From Anarhynchus alexandrinus (Eukaryota; Chordata; Aves; Charadriiformes; Charadriidae), in contig VUYV01000100.1 of assembly GCA_008711295.1 (NCBI GenBank), forward strand, positions 1,952,295 through 2,016,294: a stretch of DNA of 64,000 nt. The letters are read 5' to 3'. Under the pieces are notes generated by a model, which was not told the origin of the DNA, did not search any database, and saw only the letters and a list, made by a program, of their open reading frames with translations. This document shows positions 12,481-26,100 of this stretch, one piece after another; the stretch's first letter is position 1; each line of letters starts with the position of its first letter. Made by a program: the position numbers and the translations under genes.

Positions 12481-15400
12481 GTAAATGTTTTTGGTTTTTT
12501 TTTTCCCTGATTTAACTGGTGATTTAAAGAAATGCTTGGGCATACAACTGTCTAAGGTCAGGTTTACAGTGCTGTTCGATTTACTTGCCGCACAGTTTGG
12601 AGTTTCAGATTCATATGTGGACATGGTTATGTAATTTATTGAGGCATCTATTTATACTTCAGTTATGTTTCTTATGTCTGTCTCACAGCAGTTGCTATGC
12701 CCGTTGTGACTGACATATTTTCCATGGCATTTTTCACACATTCCACCATTGCTATGTCTAATGAAGCTTGATTTTCACATGCATGTGACCATCATGGGCA
12801 TGTAGTATGGCTCTAAAAAATTTACCAGCCTAACCTTCACCTCCTTCTGCCAGATGACTACAGACATAGTGGTTTTATCAATGCAACTGTAGACTTTTGG
12901 CACTTGCATTAAATTTCAAACTGATTGGTTTTAGTGAATTAAATAATTTCTCTTGCTATAGGAACTTTCTATTGCGGGAGTGGGGAGAATAATGACAGAG
13001 GTCCTCTGTCAATTTGCCATTTTTAAATTTCAATTAAGCCTATAGTTGTGCATATTCTGATGATGGTGTTGTCTAAGAAAAATAAAAACAGTATGAGGAA
13101 ATTGCTTTAATGTTGCTGGAGATAATCGAGTACTGCTGCTTTTTGGGTGAATGTTTACCTCCAGAATCTACAGTGAGACTTTACGCTGTTGTCTCCAAAG
13201 AGAAATGGGCAGCAAAGTGTGGGGCTTTGCTAGCTGGTAACCAGTGATGGCTTTTAATACGTGATTTAGCAGCCTTTTTCCTGTACAAATTTCAGCAGTA
13301 CCCCAGAGGCAGTTAATGTCTAAGAATAAATGTATCAATTTTGTTAGTCATTGTTTCCTTTATAGAAACCAGTATAGTGTTTTGCAGCTAGATATAAAGC
13401 AGTCTGAATAATAACGAGCCCCATTCTGTTCTGTTCTATCGGATCTTATGTTCTGCTCATCGCTTTAGCAGCCTTACGCCAATCTGTAAAACTTTAGTGA
13501 AAGGTGTCATTACAAAAGAATTCTGCGGTGTTTGACGATATCAAATGACTTTATTTCATGCAGAGAATTATTAATATGCAACATGAGACCTGGTCAGTCA
13601 GAATTGCAGAGCTTTAAATTCCCTTCTGAACATGAAATGCAGGGCAGTGGTTTGTACCCACGATTATTTATAAGTGCATGGATCATATTTATAGCTCCAC
13701 TGACTTTGTACATACGAACAATCTAGATAAGTAATTAGCAAAATGGCATCAATTGTACTGCATATTCCAGCTGCAAATAACGGTGTTGCAAAAGTGATCG
13801 TTCTTTTAGAAACGTAATATACAGCATCTCTCACCCTTGCGTGTGCTCTTTCTCTCTCTACTGTCTTAACCTCCAGTGCTTAGAACCCTAGATATATTGA
13901 AACCTAAGTCTTCCCACCAAGATGAAAGGGTTATACTTTCATAGTCCTATGATTCTATCTATTTTAACATCTCTTATCTGACAGACCTACTTTAGGAAGG
14001 AGTCTACAGGTTCACTTATAGATACAGGTACAAAGCTCTCGTTCTAGACTGTGTGGAAATGAGATTAGAGCCGATTTGACAAGAAGCAAATATCCCCTTC
14101 CTTCACTCTAGTTCCTTTCTCCCAGGTAATTACACAAGTTGAATTCATCAGCCCAGTGTATCGCTTGTTTTTCTGGCAATTTCCAGTAGGAAGATTGTCC
14201 ATATTATAAAAAAATACATGGCCTATAATTACTGACAATCACATGTGGATCCTTATGTCTTTCCCTAATATGCATTGCAATGCTGCAAATAAAATAGTGT
14301 GAACTAAATATCTACATATCTCGTATTACTGACCAGAAATAAAGGAGGATCTTTCTGACAATTTTTTACTATTTAAATCTTCTCATGACATGTGGTTACC
14401 AATAAGGGAAAAGGAGTTATAAGACCTGAAACAGCAAGAACTAGTGTGTGACTGGTCACACTTTCCCCAGATTTTTTACAGTATAAAATCAGGTCTAGTC
14501 GTCTGAAATCTGGAATTATTTTACATCTACATAACTGAAAATGAAGAGACTGACTCCTTGTTTCAAATCTTCAGCCATAGAGTAAAGCAGAAAGAAGATG
14601 AGCATCCTTACCTCAGACCAATTGACAGTCTCACTGCAAAACATATTTAGGGCTGTAAATAATCAGAAATGCAGTGCATGTGAGAACTGTGTGAAATGCC
14701 TGAAGTAAAGTAGAGGGTGCTGATGGTTTATGAATCAATGTATAGATACCAGTGCACTGACAAATCAAATGAGCTGCCTGCTTGTACACGCCACCCATAT
14801 CCATAATAGAGTTTAAAAAGCAAGTGCAAAAATCCACAACATTTTTGAAAACAGAATCAAAAGTAGATCATTTAGTCCAAAGGGAACGTCCAAAAATTCA
14901 GTTTTTTAAAGCCTGTTAGATTTTAATTAAAAATACTAAGTGATAGAGAAATGAAAAAGAATCGTCTACTTTTCAATATACACTGTGAAAAAAATTGGCA
15001 TTTCATAAACAGCAAAATTATAACATTGTTTCGGCCAAGTTTCTTGATTTATTTGGATGATTAGCATGCCATCCTGTAGAGAAACTCATACCTGTGCTTA
15101 GTATGTGGCCATTCTGCCGCTTGAGTGTGGGACCTGGGAGAATAATAAAAATAAATCCAGCAAAACAATTGTCTACTTCCAGCTCACGATCAAGCATTAA
15201 AATTGTTACTGTAATCAGATAATTCTTAATGAAGCTACAACTTCACATTATCTGATTTTTCCATATACAAACTGAATTTGGAGTAAGCAGGGGAAGGACA
15301 TTGTAAGGCTGTCCAGAAAACACAGCAAAAATCTGAAGAATACTGTCACAAAGTGACTATTACTGTTACAACTTCTGTATATATAATTTTTACAGAGAGC

Positions 15401-15811
15401 TAAAGGCAGCCATGGTTGATTTCTAAGGGTTTTGCTCTCCATTGTAGCAGTGTAAGTCAGGAACATTTTCTGATGACTATTTCAGTGCATATACAGTATT
15501 GCTCCCGAGGAGAACCAACTCCACATTGCTTGTGTTTAACAATATCTAAGACCGTTTCCCCTCCCCTCTTTCCTGTCCCCCCATCCCAAGCTTAAGAATG
15601 ATGCAGCTCTACTGGTTTTGCAGTCATTCCATGCCAAAACAGTAGAAGTTCTTTGATTTCTCCCCTACCTTCCCCCCCTCCCCTAAAAGTGACTAAGGTA
15701 GTATTCCCGTGAAATGCAGGCCTCCATTTTATGCTATATATGACATTGGCTCCTTCTATTTCCAGCTTGATCAAAAATAAATTTGGGAAGTAGTCCCCTT
15801 CCCACAGCTGA
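12481..15811. other. Intronic DNA, no gene seen
   Basis: AT-rich unique sequence with open frames below 70 codons only. No repeat family is recognised with confidence. Confidence 0.55.
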
Positions 15812-15895
15812 GGCCAAGTTCTGCAAAATTCTTCATGCTTTCAATTCCAGTCAAAGTCAATAGGTTTTGAACATGATAACCATTTTGCAGGGTCT
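15812..15895. repeat. Remnant of a short palindromic amniote repeat (MITE-like)
   Basis: The 84-base unit starts with GGCCAAGTTCTGCAAAATTC and ends with a tract whose reverse complement begins AGACCCTGCAAAATGG, so imperfect terminal inverted repeats are visible. The middle holds CCAGTCAAAGTCAATAGG, close to the CCATTGACTTCAATGG-type core I know from bird and reptile genomes. The family name is not certain. A non-autonomous DNA transposon is the likeliest origin. Confidence 0.5.
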
Positions 15896-18800
15896 CTACG
15901 TATATTTAAACACACAGAAATGTCTTGTGGCTGTCTCCATTTGAAGGGTGAAGAAGTATGACCCATTATATTGTTAAGTTTTCGAGTGAGAAAGATTTAG
16001 TTTCAAAATATAGTATGAAGTAAAATATAAATCTGAGACAGTTTGCAATAAAAGCCCTTTCTGAAGATCAAACTTTCTCATGCTGACATTTTTTGTTTAA
16101 TTGTAGCAGTATTGGCTGCAAAGGGCACAAAACAACAGCAATAAGTAATAAAAGTCGTAAGACTAGGTAGCAGGTTGGCTGGCATACAATGAGAATTAAA
16201 GCAAAGACCAATCTCCCTTGGTAAATGTTGATATGAATTATTAAATGAAACAGTGGCAAAATACAGTCTGTCAAAAGCAGTTTCCTTCTAGAGAGATGGG
16301 AGGAATTAAAATTTATTTCGAAGGAAAGCTTTTATGCATGTCTCCAACATCTTGGTTTGCTTGAATGGCACAACTTGTCTCTGTCATAAAAACTTTCCAA
16401 ACTAATTGCCCAAATAAAGATTGTTTATTGGAATAATCTTTGTAATATGGGCAATTTCTCATGTATAACTGAGATTTTCCTTCTCAAGTGTTTCCTGGAG
16501 AGAAAATATTGTAATATAGTAGTGGGTGTGCTTCCAGTGGGCTTGAAGTATGGCAGCCAGTTACTGATTTGATATTTAGCATCTCTGACGATGCTAGAAT
16601 ATATACTCTGTAATTTGAACATGCAGGTCTGCTCCTCAGTTGGTGTGTACTAACATAATTTTCTTAATTATCTTATCATTAGAGGAGTTATGCTAGGATT
16701 TGAATCAAGGGATGAATGGTGGTCAACTAGGTGATCTGATCTCAAGATTAGCTTTCCGGAGTAGCAAAAAGTTAAAGAGAATGTCAGATATTAATGATAA
16801 ATCCCTCTTAAATGTAACACAAAGTCAGGAATTTTATCTTTGATATTATGCTCAGAATTGGCTGAAAATTTTGGAAATATTTAAATAAATTTCAAATAAA
16901 ACATTTTGATTGGGGAAATGGAGTATCTAAAGTGATGCAGAGTTACTTATTTGCTGCCATAAATACTATTTTGATCTGCTTAAATCCCTGAAATTTAATA
17001 CCAGCCCATGTAGTTGATTAATTTGGATTTAGGCCTTTTTTAGGTATTTGTGTGACTAATAGCACAAAAATAGCTGAGAGTCTCTGTTTTATATCAGTGT
17101 TTAATATAAAGTTCCTGGAGTCCAAGAACCTAGGTGATGTTTTGGCTTTCAGCAAAATCAATAGAAAAAATTCCCACTGACATCAAAGGAGTGGGGTAAC
17201 TTCTGACTGTCCTTTCCGTATCCCTTATGGCTAATTAGGACTTCATTCAAGCACATCGTTGAGTAGTTGCTAAAACTTTTAATATGCTTATGTGCTCTTT
17301 ATGCTTCCTCTCTCATGCAAAGGAGCACCCATCCAACAAAAGGCCACATATAAATACTTAACTTGTGATCTGATTGCTACTTTTAACTCTACTGTGAAGT
17401 CCTATAAGCCACCTGAAAGCAATATATTCCTTTTCTTCCTGCTCAGTGCACCGATGGAAGATGGGTACTGAGACAAGTACGCACCCTAAGGCCAGACAAA
17501 AAATATTATACAGACACCTGGAATTGAAGCTAATACATATGAGTTCTGTGCATAATCCAGACTCCATCCTGCATGTTAGCGTCTTTCGGCAAAACCATGT
17601 AAAAATAACACTGACCTTAAATGATCTAAAGAAAGTTTGTAAAACCAGGTGCCAATACTTACATGTGTATTTTGCCATATAGACTTGAAACATTCAGGCT
17701 TGAATTCTTCACAGACCCTAATAAATTGCCTTTATTAAAAGTGTTCGTCTCCAGATAATCAGATAAAAACTAGTGAGAGTTGCTGAGTATTCTTTGAGAA
17801 ACCGAAAGTCATGATACTTGTCTCATTAGCTGGAGTGCCATCTTTACTCTTTTAGCCTTTGTCTCAAATAAGCAGAACATCAGGACATTTTTCTAAGAGG
17901 AAAAATTATTACGCAGTCTCCAAGAAATTATGGAAGCCTCATTTCTAGGCACAAATAAAATTAGCTTTGACAAAGCACTGGCATATGAGTGTTGAAAATA
18001 CGCCTGCAGTGATGGGGCTGGTACAGCTGGCATAAGGAAACTTTCTTGTCACTTAAGATAAATTAATTAACAGAGTTTGGTCATTTGGAATAGCAGAAAG
18101 GAATGACCAGGGTTGAATCTTACCATGGGATTCGTATCTTTTCCTTTGACAAAGAATGTACTGACTACAACATCATTGTCTTCAATTGGAGCTGTGGGTT
18201 AGTAATTAAGAAGATAATGGGAACACATGGCACTGAAATAACAGCAAGAGTCTATTGAACACTGGCAGAGTTTTTGTCCAGGCACCTATTCATAGGATCT
18301 TTTATGTATATATTCCAGATCTTATATCCATACGCCCAATTTGCGAAACCCTTACAAATGTCTAAATTTCCATTCACTTCAGGAAACCATATTCACATAA
18401 AAGAAGTACGTGCGTTGCAGCCAACAGTTAAAATTGTGTACTGTAGAAAGCTCTGGAAAGATACTATGATCATTTATGTTATTGAACTCTGCATGCATCC
18501 GGTTCTCCTTTCTTTTCCTGGTCCTCTCTTACTCCCATTGTGCACCTCCTCAAACTCCTTTTCCTTCCTGATGGACTTTGGTGCAATAAATCATTTTAAA
18601 ATAAAACTTATTGCAACAGAAGTAATGCCTTGCTGACATAAACTGCTATGTTGCACACAAGATAGGGAGGTATATTTTATATTGGGATGCTTTAGGTGGC
18701 GTTAACAACATCAATATTTATATTGCCATAAGCTTAGCTTGCACTAGAGTGTCATTTATATAGAGTTATGTTTCCTGCAAGTATTCCTCCTGTCACATTC

Positions 18801-21800
18801 ATTTCTGGCTTTTTGAAGGTAAACATACATTCAGAACAAAGCCACGTGGCTGAAGTTGCCCGTATTTTTAATGTTACAGCTATAAAAATAATGACCTTTA
18901 TGCAGCCATCTGCAGCTCTATGCAATGCCTTCAAACTCTGAGGTTCTTTGAGATTATTAATAGCAATAACATTATCTCAGTAATGTGAGAACTATAACTG
19001 TCCAGATTGAATGTCCCTGGTAAAACTACGTTGGAAAATATGCCCGTCTGTATTGGTTAAAAATGAGTATTAAATCAAAGGATCACTTTTTCCATTTCAA
19101 ATATTTCTCAAGCCCTTTGAGCAAAATTCTGGAGAGTTGCTATCATCAGAAAATTATTAGGATTATCAAGGAAGTATTGAAGATGTCCGAGCTAACCTTC
19201 CACTAATTTTTGAGTGTTGATGCAAAAACATTAAAAATGATTTGGTGCTTGCAAATTTTTGTGAAAAGCTTATCAAGTATAGTAATAATAAACAATAAGA
19301 ATGAAAAATGGTTATTTTAAGCAAATACCTGAACAGCTTTGTTGCTATAAATGGGAGGAAAATTTAAATTGCTGGACTATTCAGGTTTCTCCAGACTGAT
19401 CAAAAATACAATAGTTTTATTTCATTTACTCTGTTTCACAGTTTCCAAAGATGTAGAACAGAAAATGTTATCATTGTTTATTAGTGTAAGTCCCATACAA
19501 ATAAACAAAAGTTGTTAAAACATTTCTAGATCAAGTACACAAATATTGTAGATTATCATCAAGTTCTTTGTTGCAAATAGCCTGAAATGAGAACTGTCTT
19601 TCTACAGAAATTTTATTTCTAGTTTACTCGATTCAATTTTGTTATTATACTGTCATTTTCATTCCCTATAATAAGTTAATGCTATGCTGGAACTATTTAA
19701 AGGGATTGTAGCGTTGGTAAATTTTAAATCGCGCTACTTGCCTAAGCTTATATTACTGAAATAATGCATGATGAGCACTTTTGTGAAATCATGTGAAATC
19801 AAGTACATGCGTGGTCGTAAACTATCACCAGCACTACCAACAAAATGGCCTTTAAGAGTTTAGTAACTGAAGAGCCACTTTGTGCAATTGTGCTTTAGTG
19901 ATTAGAGGAGAGAGAAGCATATTACAGAAACTGAAGTGAAATCCTGGCTCTGCAGACGACGTTGGGAAATTTATGTTGGCTTCAAAAAGATGAGATTTCA
20001 CTCCTGGGTCTTACTCCTTCTGGCTCTCACTGAGCTTACTTTGTCAAGTCATTTAATCCTTTGGTCCTATCTGCTTAAAAATTCTGACCTATCCCAGAAA
20101 GTTTGTTCAAAGCTGTGTTGGTGAATCATCTCTTGTCTGTAAAACAATTAAAGATGATGCAGTGAAAGTTGATCTTTGTATGAAATGTCCCATAAAAATC
20201 TAGACATCTCAATTTCTTCAAAATTGAAATCAACAGCAGAAGAGAGTTTCCTGTGTTTGGTTTTGTTGCTTTCTTTATTTTACCCCCAAAGGAAACATGC
20301 ATTTTTCATAATGAAATTTGTAAATATTGTGAGGAGACACTACACAAAATAGAAATATTTAGCTCAGAAGGGAGATGCCCAAAAGGAGCTGATATTGTAA
20401 TACAAAAGCTATTAGGTAGATAGGGAGAAATAGAATATTCCAAAGTGTCTTTTTCATTATATCAGATAAAGTGTTTATATAAAGAATACTATAAAAATAG
20501 CAAATACTTACTAAAATGATTATATTCTCTATAGTTAGGAGCTATCCTGCTGCACTCAGTGCCACGGGATATCCATAAAGTCAAAAAGATATGATGAGGA
20601 GAAGCATCAGCTCTTTATATGGATAACAGGGCATTTTTAGTTATAAAATAAAAATATTTTATGGATATGGGGATATGTCCTCCCTTGTAAGGGAGTGCAT
20701 AAGACAGCTGTCAGTCATTCAGGAGCTAGGTAGAAGCTTAGGAACTTGTTTACAAATATGTGAACAATTAGAATTTAGGATCTCTTTAGTGTGTTAGTCT
20801 TCAGGACTTTCTGAAGCGTCTGGTGATGGCCACTGCTTTTGACTGGTCTGGCTTGCCCTTCTTCTCTCTTCTGCGATGTCTAGCATGTATTTTCCATATG
20901 AAGCAAGTATTTTTTTCTAGTCAGGATCTTGCCACTTACCATATTGTTTAAAAAGTTATACTATCTTCTTTTTCATATATTTTTAGCGCTAATCCTCTCA
21001 TTCTGTCTAATACCGTGTAGCCTTTTCAATGTCTACTTATCGGGTTTAGTACTGATTAGAGTGCATTTATATGAGCTACTAGTCTACATTACTGAGCTAT
21101 ATTTTATAAAGGTTTTTCATGCACATATATATGCATCTGTACATAAATATAATCTATGCTGCATACATTTCTTATTAGAATTTTCAGCCTATGTAGCATT
21201 TTCTGTTTCTCACTTGCTTTCATGAATTATGAAGCTATTGTAATAAAACTGTAGCAATTTTTGCCATTGTAGGATTAGTCTGTAATGGTAGTAACAGTAT
21301 AATAACTTATTATCATAGCACAACAGCAAAAAGATAGACTGTAATGGTTTAATCTAGATGCACTCCTAGAAAATACCTAATATGAGAGTTTTTCATCCAA
21401 CAGAACTTGCAAGAGACCCAAAAAGGGTTAGCGTTCGGACACTTAAATTATGAGCTCACCATGGCATTTACTGGGGACATGATGATGCCATAGACAGTGC
21501 TTTTTATTTCTTAAGCAATACATAAATATAAGCAAAGCAAACCTCCTAACCCTGCTTTGAGTGACATGTATTTTGTTATCCCTATTGTAGGGAAACAGAT
21601 GACGAGAGAATTTTTGTAACCCCTTCCAAGTAAATTATATTAGTCTCAGTATCAGTGTTAGAACTCAGTTACTGAGTTTTCGGTGAAGATGACACTGAAA
21701 AATGCGAAAGCAGAAAGGCTAATAGAAGCATGTGTTTAAAAACTGATGTTTCTTCATCTGAGAATGCAGCAAGAGTTAAGGACATATAAATCCCACCCTG

Positions 21801-22099
21801 GAAATCTGGAAGATTTGAAACAGTAAATCCTGAAGTGTCCTTCATAATTGGAGAAAAAAAAAAAAAAAGATTGGAAAAAAAAAAAAAAAAAAAAAAAANT
21901 TGGAGAAAAAAATGGAGAAAAAGAAAGAGAAGAAAAGAAGGAAGTGATCATCTTTGTTATTGTGGCTAATGGTTCTTTGCTTTTACCATAATCAAGGATT
22001 TAAAGCACAATTTGAGACAAATATTTAAGAACATAGATATCTGCAAAAAATGGGATGGAATGCAACTTGCATTAGCCAAAGATAGAGGGAGGAGTCATG
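15896..22099. other. Intronic DNA, no gene seen
   Basis: AT-rich sequence. The longest open frame is 120 codons (18274-18636) with no recognisable product. A possible decayed piece of the palindromic repeat lies near 17160-17210. Confidence 0.55.
21854..21899. repeat. Poly(A) tracts with an ambiguous base
   Basis: A runs at 21854-21868 and 21875-21898 are followed by an N at 21899, the only ambiguous base I found. The surrounding GGAGAAAAA units repeat imperfectly. The N probably marks an unresolved homopolymer length. Confidence 0.9.
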
Positions 22100-22300
22100 C
22101 TGGACGAGCCTGATGATATGTGCATTTAACCAGATAACTGGTTTTCTAGAAGAAAATTATAGTGCACCCTTTGTATCTGGACTTCAAGAGAACATCTGAT
22201 ATGGTGAAAGTATTTAGCCCGAGGGAGAGACTCAGAGACTTACAAGACTTAGAAACAATTACATTTCTAAGTGTAAAATTTTCATTTAGGAATTTAGTTT
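22100..22300 (+). mobile_element. Degraded CR1-like LINE, reverse transcriptase part
   Basis: Around 22166-22206 one frame reads YLDFKRTSDMVK, resembling the CR1/L3 reverse transcriptase motif A context (YLDFxKAFDTV) with the catalytic region decayed. The sequence at 22265-22295 resembles the downstream LINE segment that encodes KCKVMHLG-like residues. The spacing is much shorter than in an intact element, so an internal deletion is likely. This probably belongs to the same insertion as 22684-23105. Confidence 0.4.
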
Positions 22301-22573
22301 ATTAGGAATAAAATCAACCAATGACACACATTTGAGATAAAATCTCATTTGAGTACTGCAATAACATATGAAAAATCTTTGACAGTTGTAAGACATAGAA
22401 ATAACAGATTTATGAAGAAATTAAGAAAACAAACAAAAATATTAGGTATTGATACATTTATATTGTTAATTAACAAAAAGTTGAACTTGCAGGCTAGGAA
22501 AACAGCAGATGGGAAGGGACACTTGGATGTGTCACAAATACAGTCACAAAACACTTTTGTGACTTGGCCATGA

Positions 22574-22628
22574 CAGAGAAAGAGAGAGAAAGGAAGGAAA
22601 AGAAGGAAGGGGAGAGAGAATGAGAAAA
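22574..22628. repeat. GA-rich low-complexity tract
   Basis: A purine-rich run of AGAGAAAGG and GGAAGG units sits between the two recognisable parts of the degraded CR1-like LINE. Confidence 0.8.
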
Positions 22629-22683
22629 TACCTTAGTATGTATGAAGCAAAGTATTTCCAGTAAGTAATGAAAACTCGATGGT

Positions 22684-23105
22684 TAATAGTAGGAATGGTT
22701 AAAACGCTTTGGAACATTGCAGAGACTATTCAAAAAAGATGTTTGAACCGAAGCAGGTACACAGAGCAGCTGCTTTGATAATTAGAGGAGTGAAGAAGCT
22801 ATGTTACATGAGGGGACTGAAAGAGCTGGACTTAGCCTAGCAAAATAATAGCTGAGAAAAAGTATGATTGCTTTCTATAAATAAACGGGGGGCGGGAGGA
22901 GGATGAGCTATTTTTGCTAAAGGACAAGGTTACACAAGAACAAATGAATATAAACTAGCTATGAATGCATTTATTCTGCAAATTCATAAAAAGGGTTTTA
23001 AGATGGAGCTCAAATGAGATGAATGGGATTATATGACATGATTACTTATGATAGCAGGGAATTGGATTCACTGACCCAGGATGCCTCTGCTAGTTCTACA
23101 GCATG
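22684..23105 (+). mobile_element. Degraded CR1-like LINE, 3' portion
   Basis: The order of short matches follows the CR1 3' region: a GAACATTGCAGAGACTATTC start; a GGTACACAGAGCAG stretch matching the VQRRAT part; GGGACTGAAAGAGCTGGACT followed by TTAGCCTAGCAAA (RLKELGLFSLAK); TGATTGCTTTCTATAAATA (MIALYKY); AAGAACAAATGAATATAAACT; and a tail GGATTCACTGACCCAGGATG that matches the CR1 end GGACTAGATGACC. Frameshifts, stops and an expanded G tract (about 22888-22900) show it is long dead. It is much more diverged than the copy at 51205. Confidence 0.65.
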
Positions 23106-26100
23106 TGCTCATACAAATTGCAGTTCTGTGCTCCAACCAGTAGATCACCTATTTCTGTGATTAGTTGCTTCCTCTGCTGAGATCTTGTTCAATGTTGTCC
23201 AAAGTCTCTTCAGTTTTCATTTCCAGCAGTGATGCAGGAAATGAAAAACTGACCCAGGAAGACAGTTTTGGATTTGTTTCTTCTCTTCTTTTTTTTTTTT
23301 TCCCTCCCCTTCTCTCTCTGTCTTTTGTGTATGAGGGAAATAATGCTACACTTCTGCGTTTTCCAGTGAATTTTCAAGTTTTGCTTCATGTATTTTGGCC
23401 GAAAAACAGATCAGGGTGAGTGAAGGCAACAAAGTACATGAAAGGTAGGTGGTAAACTTTCTGAGCAGGAGTTATGTATGAGTAGCTATGAACAACAACC
23501 AGTTTTACAGCTGCTGTAGCACTACTTCAAATTCGAGCAGTAATGTATACACACGTTACATTTTCATTTTGGTATAAGAGGCATTAACAGCTACTTTGAT
23601 TTAACATTAAAGAAGTATTTTATTTTTGCAGACATACAGGAAATTCAAATACAGAGATGTAAATATTTCTCTGTAGATGTTTTTTGTATGAGTTCTGCTG
23701 ATTCCACAGAATTTTCTTGCTCTCCCAGATCACCGAGGTGATTCTGGGAGCAACCTGGTGCCTTGAAGAGCCACATTGGCTCAGGTGACCTAATTGGCTC
23801 AGATGATCAAGGTGCATCTGCTCATGGTGATGACTCAGATATCTTTCTTGATGAATGGGGTAGACGTAATTATCTTTTCAAGAACAGGCGTTGTTGATAA
23901 TTTGCCTAGAAGGACAGTGGTGTATCTATGTAAAACTGTCCATTGGGCCTTGAAGAATTAGCTCTATAGTCCTTGGAAACGATGATGCAAGAACTTGTTA
24001 GCCACAAAAAAACCCCATGTGCAAATGGTCAAATGCCGTACATAAAAAAATCTCTTTACTAGAGAGAAAGTTTGTCTTTTCCTTGCATTTGGTTTTGAAA
24101 AAGAAGTAAGGAAATCTTTGGAATGCAGGTGAGTGATTTGAGAAAGTGGTAGCAGAAAGGAAGGAAATTCTGGGAAGAGTTAAACAAGTGCTAAACTTTT
24201 TATTCCTCCACTGTAAGCTGTGAGGGCTATTAGTGAGACATAATGGTAAATCAGTTGCAATGTTCTGAATTTCACCTCTGTCTTCCCTGCTGCTGAGCAT
24301 GTGCTGGGTCTGATATGGTATTGTCAGGCACGTTAAAAAATATCAAAGGAGTATGAGAGCAGCAATGCAGAAAAATTTGAACTTGTGTGCTGCATTATGC
24401 CCTGTCAGTCACAGTGAATGTGGCCTGACACAGCATGGTATTTGTACCCGGATGGTCTCAGGGGCTTAAAATTCTTAAAAGGAAAATTTCTCCTGAGCTA
24501 AGTTATTAAAAGTTTCATCTGAATAAGGAATGAAGGATGTGGCCCTTCAGAAACAATGCTGTCCCGAGAGATTCCTATGTCTTTGTCAATTTAAAATGAC
24601 GGCAAGCAGTAGCAGCATATTTATTGTATAGCAGTAACTGTATTAATAGCCACCACATAACAGCTGAAAAACATTCCTTTTCTATCTGGGCATGTCGCCT
24701 TAGTACATTAGCAAAGGTTCAAGAACAGAAGATGACAGGCTTTCATAGAGAATCATGCTGTTAAAATAACATTCTCTCCTGTGCCGTAGCTTCTGGCACT
24801 GAAACCCACCATCCCGTCATAAATTGCTGACATCAGTGTAGTACAGAATTAATATTATGTCTTTAACCCCTTTGATACCATTTCTCTGGGTAAACCCGTA
24901 TCAGATTTAGAAGGAAGGGAAAAACTTCACAGGAAAATATACACATATACATACATGTCTTGCAGACAAATTTCAGAGCACAGATTTCAGATTTTCTTTA
25001 GAACTCTTGTCACTTTTTCAAAATGATGGCGTTAATGATGATAGTTCTTTACTTTTCATTTATAAGGGAAAGAGAAATTAGATCCCATATATATGAAAAA
25101 AAGTCATCTTTCAGAATTTCCTGATGAAGTCCATCTACATCAATGTATTAATTTCAGTAATAGCAGAGTTTAATTGGGAAGAGGGAGAGCCACTCTTTAG
25201 ATATTTCAGTAGAGTTTTCTTTTATTTTGGTGACTATAGCTTCTTTCCGTGTGTCGCTCCTAAATCACAGTTCTCTATTTAATTCTGTGTAACTTTTATG
25301 TTACATCTGTTACTGCGAAACACAGTCCTTGTCATTTTTTGTAGCCGTTTTACTCTGCTGAGTCTTGATTCATAAAGAAATACATCTAACTTTAGATATG
25401 ACTGAATGCAAAGTAAGAGGACGGCTAGAATGGATGCGGAGTAAGCCAAGGCTGCTTGGTTTGCAGAAGGGCCAAACTGTTTGCAGTGTCAATTTACAAG
25501 TTAGGGATGAACTTCTGAATTTCACTACAGCTGAAAGGGGAGTGAAAAACAAGCTGTGGCGCGTGACTTGAATGAATATAGAAGGGTCTTGAACGTTTGC
25601 TGGAAATGGGCAACACAGCGTATCACACAAATGACCAAATCTGAGTTTCTTAACCTAATCACAACTGAGAGAACAGTCTTTTACGTGTTAAATTAATGCT
25701 TGAATTTAAGTCTTCCTGTTGAAGTCCTTGAGAAGCTAGCCTTTTTCTGGAGCACACGGTAAATGAAATCTTTCATTTCTTTTGTCTTTGCCCTGCATAA
25801 GTACCTTCCTCTGCAGCACAGCTCTTTCAGGTGTAAAAAATACTTTCTCACACCGTGTACCGCAGATCTGCAGCTGCACTGGGTCCTACTGCTTTAATCT
25901 CGCCTTCTTTTCTGCCTTTCAAATGGCTATTCCATTTAATATCTATATTTTTGGAGCCCCCCCCCCATTGCATGGAAATGATACGTTCTGATATTTTTTT
26001 GTCTGCAGTTAAATTCAAAGGTGATAGCACTGTAAAAAAGTTGATTAGATTTTCTGCTCCTGTCACCCAGTTCACTGGCAGAAATTCTATTATATACAGG

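Noticed and set aside
13936..13960. CCTATGATTCTATC resembling the CR1 terminal octamer
   Set aside because: The sequence upstream shows no CR1 body or GGACTAGATGACC-like segment, so the octamer alone is not enough.
18274..18636. 120-codon open frame in the intron
   Set aside because: No recognisable product, and the composition matches its AT-rich surroundings.
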